From a virus, in IMG/VR virus record IMGVR_UViG_3300045789_000711, positions 1 to 64,000 of that record: a stretch of DNA of 64,000 nt. One strand, given 5' to 3'. Each line of letters begins with the position of its first letter. Within the stretch, counting starts at the first letter, position 1. Shown piece after piece: positions 18,511 to 26,700 of the stretch. The position numbers and the translations under genes are program-made. Below the pieces are notes generated by a model. It had not been told where the DNA came from, made no database searches, and worked only from the letters and a program-made list of their open reading frames with translations.

Positions 18511-19222
18511 GTCTGTGGGTGATTTAATTAAGCGCTTAAGGCTGGAAGCGTCCGAGCTGGAAGAGTGCGGAAGCGTAGACCTTGCGTGTGGTATCTCTGC
18601 TGCAGTGCGCGTTATATCCGACGAACTAGGCCCGTTTGACGCGATAGGCGGCGATGTGGCCAGCGATGAGCCACCAGCAATAGACCACGCGCTAATCGAT
18701 GAGTTAACCGCTCTAAAGGCTGAGAATGCCACTCTAAAGGCCCAAAGTGCCGCCGTTATGGCCCAAAGTGCCACCATTGAGGCTGAATATGCCGCCTTGG
18801 TGGTTCGCCATGGTCATTTAATGTCATGTGCCGGAGCCGTTGAAGAGGGGCGTCAGGCGATGGTTGAGGCTGCTCATACTCACATGATGAGCCTACCTGT
18901 TTATTCAGATGTTCAGAAATTGGCTACCAAGATTGAGGCTGATATACGGCTACTGCCAATGTGCAAGACGTGTCGCGGCTCTGGTGTCGTTAAGCCAATG
19001 TTTCATGAGTTTGAATGTGATAGGTGCGTTGGATCAGGTTGTGACTTGTCGGAGCCGTTGGAATTGATAGTCGGTCAGCAAAAGCTTATCGGTGAGGCAA
19101 AGGCTATACAGGCCGTGATGTTGAAGCATATCTACACGCACGGAATTTCACAGGCTGAGAAAGAGGCCATGAGTGTGACTGAGTTTTACCGTGGGTCTAA
19201 AACCAATATGAGGGGTGATTGA
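18503..19222 (+). CDS. Coiled-coil protein with DnaJ-like zinc repeats
   Basis: A 239-aa protein; ATG 18503 overlaps the end of the nuclease gene by 8 nt and is preferred over an upstream start at 18455. After an Ala/Glu-rich coiled coil (about 65-110, with repeated AQSA), CKTCRGSGV and CDRCVGSGC (about 152-178) give two CxxCxGxG motifs, the zinc-binding repeat seen in DnaJ and in some phage early proteins. No J domain is present. Function unknown; zinc binding is the only solid prediction. Confidence 0.6.
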   Translation: MIKSVGDLIKRLRLEASELEECGSVDLACGISAAVRVISDELGPFDAIGGDVASDEPPAIDHALIDELTALKAENATLKAQSAAVMAQSATIEAEYAALVVRHGHLMSCAGAVEEGRQAMVEAAHTHMMSLPVYSDVQKLATKIEADIRLLPMCKTCRGSGVVKPMFHEFECDRCVGSGCDLSEPLELIVGQQKLIGEAKAIQAVMLKHIYTHGISQAEKEAMSVTEFYRGSKTNMRGD

Positions 19223-19293
19223 TGCGTAAGCGATTCATGGCGAAAAGACGGGCGTTGTGTAAGTCGCGCCGCAAAATAGGCTTTTACAGTTGA
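19222..19293 (+). CDS. Possible 23-residue very basic microprotein
   Basis: An ATG overlaps the preceding stop (TGATG), with AGGGGTGATT as a good ribosome site. The reading frame is short (MRKRFMAKRRALC..., 23 residues, about half Lys or Arg). Coupling and leader support translation, but a frame this short may be chance. Confidence 0.3.
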   Translation: MRKRFMAKRRALCKSRRKIGFYS

Positions 19294-19396
19294 TACAGGC
19301 AATAAATAAACAACTTAACAAAATTAGAGAAGAAAGTTTTGTTAGGTTGTTTTTTCCGATGTAAGATGTAGTCACATATTTAATAAAGGTGTTTCC

Positions 19397-19972
19397 GTGG
19401 CTACATTATCACACATAATCAAAAGCATTGACCTCGGTCATGGCGACCTCGTGCTAACCCGCAACTATCCAACACGCAAGATGGCAGGCGGCAACGCTTT
19501 GTTGAGCCATAAACATGTGCTTGCTAAATACTGCGATGAAGTCGATGCGTTTGTTGTTGTTTATGGGATCCAGCATAAGGCCATGGACTCGCTGCAGAGT
19601 AAGGGGCTGTTGATTAAGCGGGACTTTGATAGTTATGGCTTGCATGAGTGCTATGAGCTGGCCGAACACCCGCGCTACGATGATTTAGTTGCAAGAGGCT
19701 GTAAGTTCGAGTTGGACTATCCCGCGACATACGTTAATGTCAGCATGATTGATGGCATGGCTGGTAAGTACGGCTACAGGCTTAAGTCGCTTAGAGCTAT
19801 CAAGGCTTTCAAGCTTGAGCCGGACGGAACAAATCCAAAGGCGAAAGAGCTAAAAAACCCTTATATCCACGGCATCTATCGCATATCAGATCTTGATTAC
19901 GTTGGTTGGGTAAAGATGATTACTGAAACATTAAAACGAGAGGGTGTTATTCGTGAAAAATCCAGCAAGTGA
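19397..19972 (+). CDS. Unknown 191-aa protein
   Basis: Starts at GTG behind AAAGGTG. A compact mixed alpha/beta protein with many Tyr, His and Lys residues and no signal or membrane segment; the pattern LKREGVIREKSS at the end is helical. A one-mismatch copy of the dispersed operator box (GTTAGGTTGT, 19341-19350) lies 46 nt upstream. It overlaps the following gene by 20 nt. No family recognised. Confidence 0.55.
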   Translation: MATLSHIIKSIDLGHGDLVLTRNYPTRKMAGGNALLSHKHVLAKYCDEVDAFVVVYGIQHKAMDSLQSKGLLIKRDFDSYGLHECYELAEHPRYDDLVARGCKFELDYPATYVNVSMIDGMAGKYGYRLKSLRAIKAFKLEPDGTNPKAKELKNPYIHGIYRISDLDYVGWVKMITETLKREGVIREKSSK

Positions 19973-20324
19973 TTCTGAGTCAGCAAGGCGTCAACGTGCG
20001 ATGCGCGTTCGTGATAAGGCTCGTGGTATTAAGGGGCTAAAACTTCGCTGTACGACTGGGGAAAGCGCGCTTATTGATAATGTAAGCTTGGCTATGTCTC
20101 TTAAGCGTTCAGAAGCTTGTATGACGTTATTCTTTAATGAAGCCGAACGTCTAGGTATTGACACGTCACAGGTAAAGCCTGCAGCGGCAACCATTAGAAC
20201 ACCTAAAAATTCACCTGCACTAACGATACTCAATGAGCTATCGGAAGAGCTAGGCTTACCCGTATCAACGGTATTGCTGAATGCATTATCTGAATACAAA
20301 TCTTTATGTCAAAAAACATCCTAA
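19953..20324 (+). CDS. Small basic protein with helical C terminus, possibly DNA-binding
   Basis: The GTG at 19953 is chosen because GAGAGGG stands 8 nt before it; the GTG at 19944 has no room for a ribosome site. The 123-aa product begins with a very basic segment (ARRQRAMRVRDKARG) and ends in two helices (ALTILNELSEELGLPVSTVL). This could be a small regulator, but no fold was identified. Confidence 0.5.
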   Translation: MKNPASDSESARRQRAMRVRDKARGIKGLKLRCTTGESALIDNVSLAMSLKRSEACMTLFFNEAERLGIDTSQVKPAAATIRTPKNSPALTILNELSEELGLPVSTVLLNALSEYKSLCQKTS

Positions 20325-20325
20325 C
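20316..20325. promoter_or_regulatory. Dispersed operator box
   Basis: ACATCCTAAC overlapping the end of the preceding gene, 25 nt before the gene at 20351. Confidence 0.5.
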
Positions 20326-20350
20326 ATCGTACTAAAAGGAAAACTTAAAA

Positions 20351-20608
20351 ATGTCAGAACGTGACCAAAACTTAGCGCCACTATGTACTATTGATGATGC
20401 TCGCAACCTTGCTAGCTACTTCATTGGCCAATACTTGCAGATGTGCCGTGCTGTGACCAATGATGATGCATTGAAGTGTATTGAAGTCTTAGTAAGTGAG
20501 ACTGCGCGCGTTAAGAGTGGTGTTGAAGAGTTGATAGCGAAAGCTACCCAAGAAGCGGCCAGCGCTAAAGAGGCTATCCCTGAATTAATTCGCGCCCCGC
20601 AGGCGTAG
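20351..20608 (+). CDS. Small acidic helical protein, unknown
   Basis: An 85-aa all-helical acidic protein with an Ala/Glu-rich second half, starting after AAAAGGAAAA. It has its own operator box and is followed one base later by a zinc-ribbon protein, so the two form a unit closed by the terminator at 20801. Confidence 0.5.
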   Translation: MSERDQNLAPLCTIDDARNLASYFIGQYLQMCRAVTNDDALKCIEVLVSETARVKSGVEELIAKATQEAASAKEAIPELIRAPQA

Positions 20609-20609
20609 T

Positions 20610-20801
20610 ATGGATAGTAAGGGTAAGCGGTACAAAGAGTGTGTTAATCCTTGCTGTAATACCATTGGCGCTAACTCTGCTGAGTTGCTTATGTTCCCAG
20701 CGGTGTATTACTGCCAAGACTGCGCCAAGCTTAGGAATGACGAGAGCTTGCGGTATAACAAAAAAGCGACGTGTATCGTAAAACCTAATCAAGTGAAATA
20801 A
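20610..20801 (+). CDS. Small zinc-ribbon protein
   Basis: A 63-aa protein with CVNPCC near residue 8 and YYCQDC near residue 35, which can hold one zinc ion. The rest is basic. It ends at the terminator shared with the ParM operon. Zinc binding is likely, role unknown. Confidence 0.55.
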   Translation: MDSKGKRYKECVNPCCNTIGANSAELLMFPAVYYCQDCAKLRNDESLRYNKKATCIVKPNQVK

Positions 20802-20832
20802 AAAAAGGCCTGCAATTTAGCAGGCCTTTTTT
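20801..20832. terminator. Strong bidirectional terminator
   Basis: A perfect 13-bp stem AAAAAAGGCCTGC / GCAGGCCTTTTTT with a 6-nt loop between convergent genes; T runs on both strands. Confidence 0.9.
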
Positions 20833-20833
20833 A

Positions 20834-21208
20834 TTACTGTCCTAAAGTGGGGATAACCGCTTTAGGTTTAGCTTGTACGGGTTCCGGTGCTGGTACAGGT
20901 TCCGGTTTATCTGCCTTGGCGGCTGGTTTTCCGGTACTGGCCTGCTCGATACCTATGCTCGCGGGAGCCAGAACGGAAATCAGCTTATTGCGCTTTTCAA
21001 TGGCTGATAGGCTGTTAAAGCTAGGGTCTGCATCAAGCATTTTAATGACGTCAGTAAAGCCCGTCTCTTTCATGATGAAGCCTACCGATAGGCAGTCACC
21101 AACAAATGTGCTTTTGCCATAGGCACCTTTGGCATGAGCATCAATGAAACGCGCCTCTGCGGCCCCGTGTTCACTCTTTGCTGTGTAGCGTATTTCCTTT
21201 TCTGACAT
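20834..21208 (-). CDS. Putative ParR-like adaptor of the ParM system
   Basis: A 124-aa protein 6 nt downstream of the actin gene in the same operon. The first 80 residues are mixed helical with basic patches; the last 40 form a Pro/Ala/Lys/Glu-rich tail (EPVPAPEPVQAKPK). In type II partition loci the gene after the actin encodes the DNA-binding adaptor that links centromere repeats to the filament. Sequence likeness to known ParR proteins is not visible, so the call rests on position and size. Confidence 0.5.
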   Translation of the reverse strand: MSEKEIRYTAKSEHGAAEARFIDAHAKGAYGKSTFVGDCLSVGFIMKETGFTDVIKMLDADPSFNSLSAIEKRNKLISVLAPASIGIEQASTGKPAAKADKPEPVPAPEPVQAKPKAVIPTLGQ

Positions 21209-21214
21209 AACTAA

Positions 21215-22270
21215 TTAAACCTTTTGAGTATGTAGTAGTTTGCGAACGCCGCGAACGATGGCCATTTCTGGCTGTTCCGGTATGTCGATAGTGTGGAACC
21301 AAGCTTGTGCGTGTTCTTGTAGCCAGTTAGCGCCGCCGCCAACAAACACTATGCGGGTTAACGTGCTTAGGTTTGAGTCTGTTAGCTTCATCATATCGCT
21401 GTAAACAAGGTCAGCAAGGTATTGAGCGGCCTCGTTAACCAAGTCTGACACGTCTATACGCGCCTTTACGGCACTTTCTTTGTTACTGGTAGATCCAATA
21501 TAGCCTAAATCGATAATGATTCGCAGATCTGAGTTTGAGAGCGCCTTGGTTGCGCCTAGGCCCAGTCTGTCAGCATTGCGATTAAGTAGCGTCTTGAAGT
21601 GTTCAAACATCTTGTGTACGCCGTTCTCACTCGTTGCGTAGTCGATAACTTCAAAGCCGCGACCAATAATCGCTAAATCATTTGAGAACTGGCCAAGGTC
21701 AATCACCAGCGTCTTAATGTCGTGTTCGTATTCTTCGTTAAATGAGCCGTTATCATCAATGGCCACGTAGACGTAAGCGGGTATGGCTTCTGGGAATACT
21801 AATATCTTATTAAGTATCGGCGCTGCAGTGGTGCCGTTGTAGCTGGTCACTGGTGAGTTAAGTGAAGCTTTCTTCTTTTCGATAAGGTCGGTATTGATTG
21901 GTGACTGACTATCGCCTTTGTTGTAGTAGTGGCTTGTCGGTACCGTGCAACCAATAATGATTTGTTGGCCATCAAGTCCGGCGTTGGCCAGTGTGTTGTT
22001 TACCAGTACGCGGTTAGCTTCTGATACTTGGTATTCACGGTAGCAAGTATCTTCTGGGTTAGATGATGCGTGTCGAACCGTATAAGCGTTGCCGCTTTCA
22101 CATACCCAAGCTGAATCGCTGATACCTGATAAGTCCATTAGTGCGCCTTTTTCGATGATAGACGGGTTATGGCCCTCGATAAGTGTGCCGTCTGGATCCA
22201 AAAATGAGTAAGCAATGTTTCCGGATCCATCATCAATTGCGACTAAAGGTATAAAATTTTCGTTGTTCAT
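21215..22270 (-). CDS. parM: ParM/StbA-type actin-like partition ATPase
   Basis: A 351-aa actin-fold protein with the ParM signatures in order: IDDGSGN (phosphate 1, about 12-18), CTVPTSHYYNKG, IEKKKASL and VFPEAIPA, all collinear with plasmid R1 ParM, then DLGQFSND (phosphate 2, about 192) and VFVGGGANW (adenosine motif, about 314). ParM polymerises with ATP into filaments that push plasmid copies apart. Its upstream region contains 11-bp repeats that could be the centromere parC. Finding it beside the terminase genes, in a genome that also has a ParA locus, is unusual. Confidence 0.85.
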   Translation of the reverse strand: MNNENFIPLVAIDDGSGNIAYSFLDPDGTLIEGHNPSIIEKGALMDLSGISDSAWVCESGNAYTVRHASSNPEDTCYREYQVSEANRVLVNNTLANAGLDGQQIIIGCTVPTSHYYNKGDSQSPINTDLIEKKKASLNSPVTSYNGTTAAPILNKILVFPEAIPAYVYVAIDDNGSFNEEYEHDIKTLVIDLGQFSNDLAIIGRGFEVIDYATSENGVHKMFEHFKTLLNRNADRLGLGATKALSNSDLRIIIDLGYIGSTSNKESAVKARIDVSDLVNEAAQYLADLVYSDMMKLTDSNLSTLTRIVFVGGGANWLQEHAQAWFHTIDIPEQPEMAIVRGVRKLLHTQKV

Positions 22271-22588
22271 ATATAAATCCCCGATTATTAATAAATGCCA
22301 AAAAGCGCGTATAAGTTACCATAAACACCCTAACAATAAACCATAAATACGCTAGTTTTGTGCGTATTTGTTCTGTTTAGCTGTTATTTGATCAGTCGCC
22401 TGCCTTGTTAATGTCATTTATCTGCCTGTAACCTGCTTACAACTCGCTTAAAACCTGCTTATTAGTGCGGTGGTTAACTGGATCCACAAATCGTGTGATA
22501 ACCCATTTCCTTTATGCGTTGCGCTCGCTTCTAATGTACGATAAGCCCAATTTGTTAGGATGTAGTGGATCGGGTAAGAGCAAACAAG
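22271..22588. promoter_or_regulatory. Divergent control region of ParM and terminase genes
   Basis: 318 bases without a gene. It holds an ACACCCTAAC box near 22326 on the parM side, the 11-bp repeats, a GGATCC at 22480-22485, and a GTTAGGATGT box (22554-22563) immediately followed by GTGGATCGGGTA. The last segment joins the dispersed operator, one GTGGATC element and the GGATCGGGTA leader within 23 bp before the terminase start. Confidence 0.5.
22420..22463. repeat. Four 11-bp direct repeats, candidate parC centromere
   Basis: Units at 22420, 22431, 22442 and 22453 read ATCTGCCTGTA, ACCTGCTTACA, ACTCGCTTAAA and ACCTGCTTATT. The 11-bp period equals that of R1 parC, and the array lies upstream of parM as expected. 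Only four units are visible, against ten in R1. Confidence 0.55.
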
Positions 22589-23917
22589 ATGTCTAGCAGT
22601 TCAAAAGATTCTATTGATATTGACTGGTGTACGCACCGAGAAGACTTTGTGGTTAACCATGCCCCAAGTGGTACCAGTGCAAGAAAGTATCTATCGGAAC
22701 AAGGGCTTAACATCAATACAGGCCGTAAGCAGTTTGCAGCTATCGCCAAGCTTGAGGGTGATGGCTTGTCTTATGATGCCATTCGTAAAGCGCTATTTAG
22801 CAAGGCACCAGTCAAGGTTAAAAGTGGATCCAAGAGTGGATCTAAAAGTGGATCCAAGAGTGGATCTAAAAGTGGATCCAAGAGTGGATCCATAAAAGTG
22901 GATCCACCCGCTAGTAAGAATGCTAGATCCAAAACAACAAAGAAAAAACCCATAAAAAACAAAGATGTTACCGAGGGGAAAACAGAGCGAACACCCGTCA
23001 CGGAAAAGAAAAAAACCAAAACAACGAAACGGTTAACAAGTTCGTTACAACAAGTGTTCATTGACCGTTCGAGTGATATGCAAGCTGTGAATAGTGGCCG
23101 CTTCGCTGCAGGTAACACGGCGGCGGTTAAGACGGGTGCTTATATGAACTTGGTTCACGCACAAAGTGACATCGTTGAAACGGTATTGAATTGCCGTCTA
23201 GGTGATGTATCGGGCCTCGTTAAGCTTTCGGAAATTCGTTACATCCAAATGGAACGCTTGCTTGTTGATAGGTTGGTCACTATTGAGCAACGCGCGCTTG
23301 AGGGTAACTTACCGCGTGACCACAACAACGAAGTCATTAGTAAGGAGGATTTGGTTAGAGAGGCCTATTGGGGGTCGTCTTCTGTCTTAACGGGTTTGCT
23401 TGGCACGTTGACGATGGCCCATACCCAAGCCAGTAAAGCCGAAGTTGATAATGAAATCAAAATGGGCCGCTACTTAAAGGAAAAAGCAGATCGCGAGTTC
23501 CTTATCAGTTTATCCCAAGAGCGTGAAGCCAATGAAGATATGACCGCGCTAGAAATGGCGAGGCGCATTGAGGCTTATGGCTTGTCGCCATCCCCAATAA
23601 TTACAGCCGAAGCGCTGAAAGAAATCGAATTGATGCGTCCTAAAGTCGATACGTCCGGCATTAGTGAAGAAGAGCTTGATGCCAAAGTTGAAAGCTACAT
23701 GCAAAAAGTTAAAACCGATGTTGATGCTATGTCTTCGCGTCGTGGAATATTGGAAGAGCTTATGCTGCAGAGTAAGGCTGAACTTGAGGCTGGCGGCTTA
23801 GACGAAGAGGATTTCCAAAGTACAGCGTATTCCGGTTTGGAATATGACGAGAGTGAAGATGTTGAGTTTAGCGGGATAGATAGCGACGACATCGATAACG
23901 ACGAGTGGAGTGATTAA
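22589..23917 (+). CDS. Putative terminase small subunit (PacA-like)
   Basis: ATG 22589 is preferred; a GTG at 22565 would add eight residues but lies inside a control element. The 442-aa acidic protein has a helix-turn-helix-like region (about 35-70, with TGRKQFAAIAKLEGDGLSYD), then six KSGS repeats (about 80-103) encoded by the GATC array, a Lys-rich linker, and a long helical C-terminal part. Directly followed by the large subunit after 2 nt. Its size is near the 45-kDa PacA of P1, which recognises a pac site inside its own gene. Role inferred from position and architecture. Confidence 0.6.
   Translation: MSSSSKDSIDIDWCTHREDFVVNHAPSGTSARKYLSEQGLNINTGRKQFAAIAKLEGDGLSYDAIRKALFSKAPVKVKSGSKSGSKSGSKSGSKSGSKSGSIKVDPPASKNARSKTTKKKPIKNKDVTEGKTERTPVTEKKKTKTTKRLTSSLQQVFIDRSSDMQAVNSGRFAAGNTAAVKTGAYMNLVHAQSDIVETVLNCRLGDVSGLVKLSEIRYIQMERLLVDRLVTIEQRALEGNLPRDHNNEVISKEDLVREAYWGSSSVLTGLLGTLTMAHTQASKAEVDNEIKMGRYLKEKADREFLISLSQEREANEDMTALEMARRIEAYGLSPSPIITAEALKEIELMRPKVDTSGISEEELDAKVESYMQKVKTDVDAMSSRRGILEELMLQSKAELEAGGLDEEDFQSTAYSGLEYDESEDVEFSGIDSDDIDNDEWSD
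22821..22930. repeat. GTGGATC array, candidate pac site
   Basis: Eight GATC sites in about 100 bp: 22827, 22839, 22851, 22863, 22875 and 22887 are exactly 12 bp apart, then 22901 and 22926. Seven are part of GTGGATC followed by C or T. The copy at 22898-22904 is in a different reading frame from the other six yet keeps AAAAGTGGATCC, which argues that the DNA itself is conserved. P1 pac is likewise a cluster of seven GATC-containing hexamers in pacA that must be Dam-methylated before cutting. Confidence 0.65.
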
Positions 23918-23919
23918 TC

Positions 23920-25410
23920 ATGGCTGCTGTCGTTAAGTCTATTCGTACAGATCCACGCTGGGTCGAGTTGGTTGTCAAGTTTCGCTATAACTGGGTTATG
24001 GCCCCCATTCATCTAATGGGATTCGAGCCTGTACCTCACCAGTTAGAGCTTTTATCTGCAGCACAGAAAACGGGTTGCCGTGTGTCGGTGTCTTCTGGCC
24101 ACGGTACGGGTAAGTCATCACAGATAGCGATTGTCGTATTAATCTTTATGCTCATGTTCCCTGAGTCCCGTGTAATTCTGGTCGCCAACAAATTGGATCA
24201 GGTAAAGATTGCGGTACTGAAAAACATTAAGATTTATTGGCGACAAATGATTAAGTTTCATCCGTGGATAGAAGAGTATTTCGTCTTAACGGATACGACG
24301 TTTTATGAGCGCGCCAGTAAGGGCATTTGGGAGTTATCACCCAAGGCCTACAAGATAGGTAACGAAGAAGCATTAGCGGGTGAACACGCCAAGCACATGC
24401 TTTGGATCATCGATGAAGCGTCCGGTATCTCTGATAAAGCCTTTGGTGTGATTACAGGCTCGCTAACTGAGGCGAATAACCGCTTAGTGTTACTGTCCCA
24501 GCCAACGCGGGATAACGGGTTTTTCTGGCAGACACACAACGATCCGTCGATTATGCGCGATTGGATGTCGTTAATCTTCAATTCCGAAGACTCACCGCTT
24601 GTTACCGATTCCTTTGTCATGGAAAAATTCAGGCAGTACGGCAATGACCGTAACAGTCCTGAATACATGATTAAAGTGCGCGGGTTGTTCCCCAAAGACT
24701 TCAAAGGCTATTTGCTTACCTCTGACGATATGCTTAAGGCAACAAGGGCCAAGCCTCGGTTATCTAAGCACGAGTGGGGTTGGGTGTTTACCTGTGACGT
24801 TGGTAACGGCCGAGATAGCTCTGTTATCAATATTAACCGCGTGTCCGGTCACGGGCTTGATAGGCGTTCCGTTAACGTTGAGGTGATTGAGTATTCAGGC
24901 TCGATTGATCCGGTTAACTTTGGTCGTGAGATAGTCGCACTGGTTAAGACGGGTAATTACCCTAATGTGTCGGTTTGTATCGATGCCGACGGTGTGGGTT
25001 CGTCTACGTGTCAGATAGTGGAAGAAGCGGGGATCACGGTCACTCGCATACGCTGGGGTCAACCTTGTTTCTCTGACGAGGATAAGCTTAGGTTTATCAA
25101 TAAACGCGCCATGGCGGCTGTTTATACGAAAGATGCGATACGTTCGGGCCGTATGAGAATAGACACGAACCGTAAGACGCGCTTACAGGGCGCGCGTATA
25201 CCTTACTTGATAGATGATAAGGGTCGATTTGTTATTGAGAAAAAGAGTGTGATGCGTGAAAAGCTCAATATACCGTCGCCTGATAGATTCGACACTTACT
25301 GCTTTATTCAATTGGCCGATGTGACTCCGGCAAATGCTGAGGTAGATATTCATACTATGGAAGAGCGAGAAGCGCACGGCGGTTGGGCGAAAGAAATCAC
25401 CCAAGCCTAG
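23920..25410 (+). CDS. Terminase large subunit
   Basis: A 496-aa packaging motor and nuclease. Walker A SSGHGTGKSS (about 58-67), Walker B LWIIDEAS (about 163-170), coupling motif VLLSQPT (about 190), then the RNase H-type nuclease with TCDVGNGRDSS (about 290), VCIDADGVGSS (about 352) and SPDRFDTY (about 453) supplying acidic residues. It cuts concatemeric DNA and drives it into the prohead through the portal. The size matches P1 PacB (about 56 kDa). It starts 2 nt after the small subunit. Confidence 0.88.
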   Translation: MAAVVKSIRTDPRWVELVVKFRYNWVMAPIHLMGFEPVPHQLELLSAAQKTGCRVSVSSGHGTGKSSQIAIVVLIFMLMFPESRVILVANKLDQVKIAVLKNIKIYWRQMIKFHPWIEEYFVLTDTTFYERASKGIWELSPKAYKIGNEEALAGEHAKHMLWIIDEASGISDKAFGVITGSLTEANNRLVLLSQPTRDNGFFWQTHNDPSIMRDWMSLIFNSEDSPLVTDSFVMEKFRQYGNDRNSPEYMIKVRGLFPKDFKGYLLTSDDMLKATRAKPRLSKHEWGWVFTCDVGNGRDSSVININRVSGHGLDRRSVNVEVIEYSGSIDPVNFGREIVALVKTGNYPNVSVCIDADGVGSSTCQIVEEAGITVTRIRWGQPCFSDEDKLRFINKRAMAAVYTKDAIRSGRMRIDTNRKTRLQGARIPYLIDDKGRFVIEKKSVMREKLNIPSPDRFDTYCFIQLADVTPANAEVDIHTMEEREAHGGWAKEITQA

Positions 25411-25439
25411 TATCATCCCTGTTAATGCTTTGCTCGTCC

Positions 25440-26534
25440 TTATTCTTTAGGCTTGGTTCGCGGGGCTTTCTTCTTTGGCTTTACTTTGGACAATGCCAGA
25501 TCTGATTGCTTTTTAAGTAGTATTTTTTGACGTTCAAGGGCGCGCTTTTCAGCTTCGAGCTTATTCGCTTCGGCCTTAAGCTTCTTGGCTACGTCTTTGG
25601 CGGCTTGTTGTTCTGCTAGCTTACGCTTGGCTTCACTGTCCTTAAACTTAATTTCACGGTCAGTAATGGCTTGCTGCATTTTGTTAGCTGCGATGATTTT
25701 TTCTTTTTGGGCTTTGGCCACGCGTTCCTCGCGCTGCTTTACCTTAAGTGCTTCGGCGTCCTTAGCCTCTTGCGCTTTTCTGTCTTTTTCCTCAATGGCC
25801 GCGCGCCTGTCCTCTGCGGTTTTGGCCCGAGCATTAATCAAATCGGTTTCACGAAACAAAAAGCCTCTTGTCTGCAGTGAACACTGGATAATAGGCACCC
25901 CCAAGTCTTCTACACGGTCTGAACGAACAAAGTCGCGGCCCGAGTCAGGCATGTGGATAGCGCATAGGTTCTTAGGGTCGTAAATGAATACACCCGCAAA
26001 AGGAACCCTAACCTTATCGAGTTCTATATCACCCTTTTGGCGATGTAATAGCACAACCTCAGTGTATCCCTCTGTACGAATGCGATAGGTATTCTCTGGG
26101 TCGTCTTTGAAACGTTGGATCTCTTCTTCAAGCGCAATCACTTTGTCGCTAACGCCGCCGGATTGCTTTGTGACGCGTCGCAAGTCTCGCAGTCGTAGAA
26201 TAATCCTATCCTTAGAGATTTTACGGGTGCTGGTGGCCTTATTCACTTTAATGAATACATCGGCCTGCTTATGTAGAATGCGTGGCTCTGGGGAGAAGAT
26301 AATCGACTTCCTGTTGTATCGAGCAGGGTCGCCCTCACAAAGTTGGTCGGCCAATGAGTGCCAAAGGGCAATCATTTTATTTACCTTCCTTAGTTGGGTG
26401 TCGTCTCGAATCACCGATAATGGCCTAACCTTTTCGCCGTCCCTATCTTCTGAATAAACAGAATTAGATACCGCGTAAGCGATCAGTTCACTTCTTAGTT
26501 CGAGGAATTTATCGTAGAGGGTAAAGAGTTCCAT
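25440..26534 (-). CDS. Unknown protein with long charged coiled-coil tail
   Basis: A 364-aa protein. Residues 1-215 are a globular basic domain with no recognised motif; 225-345 form an uninterrupted Ala/Lys/Glu/Arg coiled coil, and the last residues are Lys/Pro-rich. Convergent with the terminase gene 29 nt away. A copy of the dispersed box (26563-26572) lies 28 nt upstream, so it is probably under the shared regulator. Possible roles include a structural or DNA-organising protein; none is supported directly. Confidence 0.6.
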   Translation of the reverse strand: MELFTLYDKFLELRSELIAYAVSNSVYSEDRDGEKVRPLSVIRDDTQLRKVNKMIALWHSLADQLCEGDPARYNRKSIIFSPEPRILHKQADVFIKVNKATSTRKISKDRIILRLRDLRRVTKQSGGVSDKVIALEEEIQRFKDDPENTYRIRTEGYTEVVLLHRQKGDIELDKVRVPFAGVFIYDPKNLCAIHMPDSGRDFVRSDRVEDLGVPIIQCSLQTRGFLFRETDLINARAKTAEDRRAAIEEKDRKAQEAKDAEALKVKQREERVAKAQKEKIIAANKMQQAITDREIKFKDSEAKRKLAEQQAAKDVAKKLKAEANKLEAEKRALERQKILLKKQSDLALSKVKPKKKAPRTKPKE

Positions 26535-26562
26535 AAGTCCTCAATTGTAGTTAATTGTCGTT

Positions 26563-26572
26563 ACATCCTAAC
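26563..26572. promoter_or_regulatory. Dispersed operator box
   Basis: ACATCCTAAC flanked as GTTACATCCTAAC, 28 bp upstream of the minus-strand gene starting at 26534. Confidence 0.5.
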
Positions 26573-26610
26573 GAAATGTGCAACAAGCTACAAGGGGGAG
26601 GGAGGGCTAT

Positions 26611-26622
26611 GTGAGCGCTCAC
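26611..26622. promoter_or_regulatory. Perfect palindrome GTGAGCGCTCAC
   Basis: A perfect 12-bp palindrome in the gap between two minus-strand genes. It equals the core of the symmetric lac operator, so it may bind a LacI-family host repressor. A TATAAT hexamer lies at 26633-26638. Confidence 0.45.
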
Positions 26623-26700
26623 TTGATAAACCTATAATAAAATCGCTGTAAATTTAGCGGTTTCCATAAAAGCCTATCAAGCGAGATAACTTTTTAAAGA

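Noticed and set aside
22614-23118. Alternative frames with DLKVDPRV or DPLLDPLL repeats
   Set aside because: These are other readings of the 12-bp GATC array within the terminase small-subunit gene.
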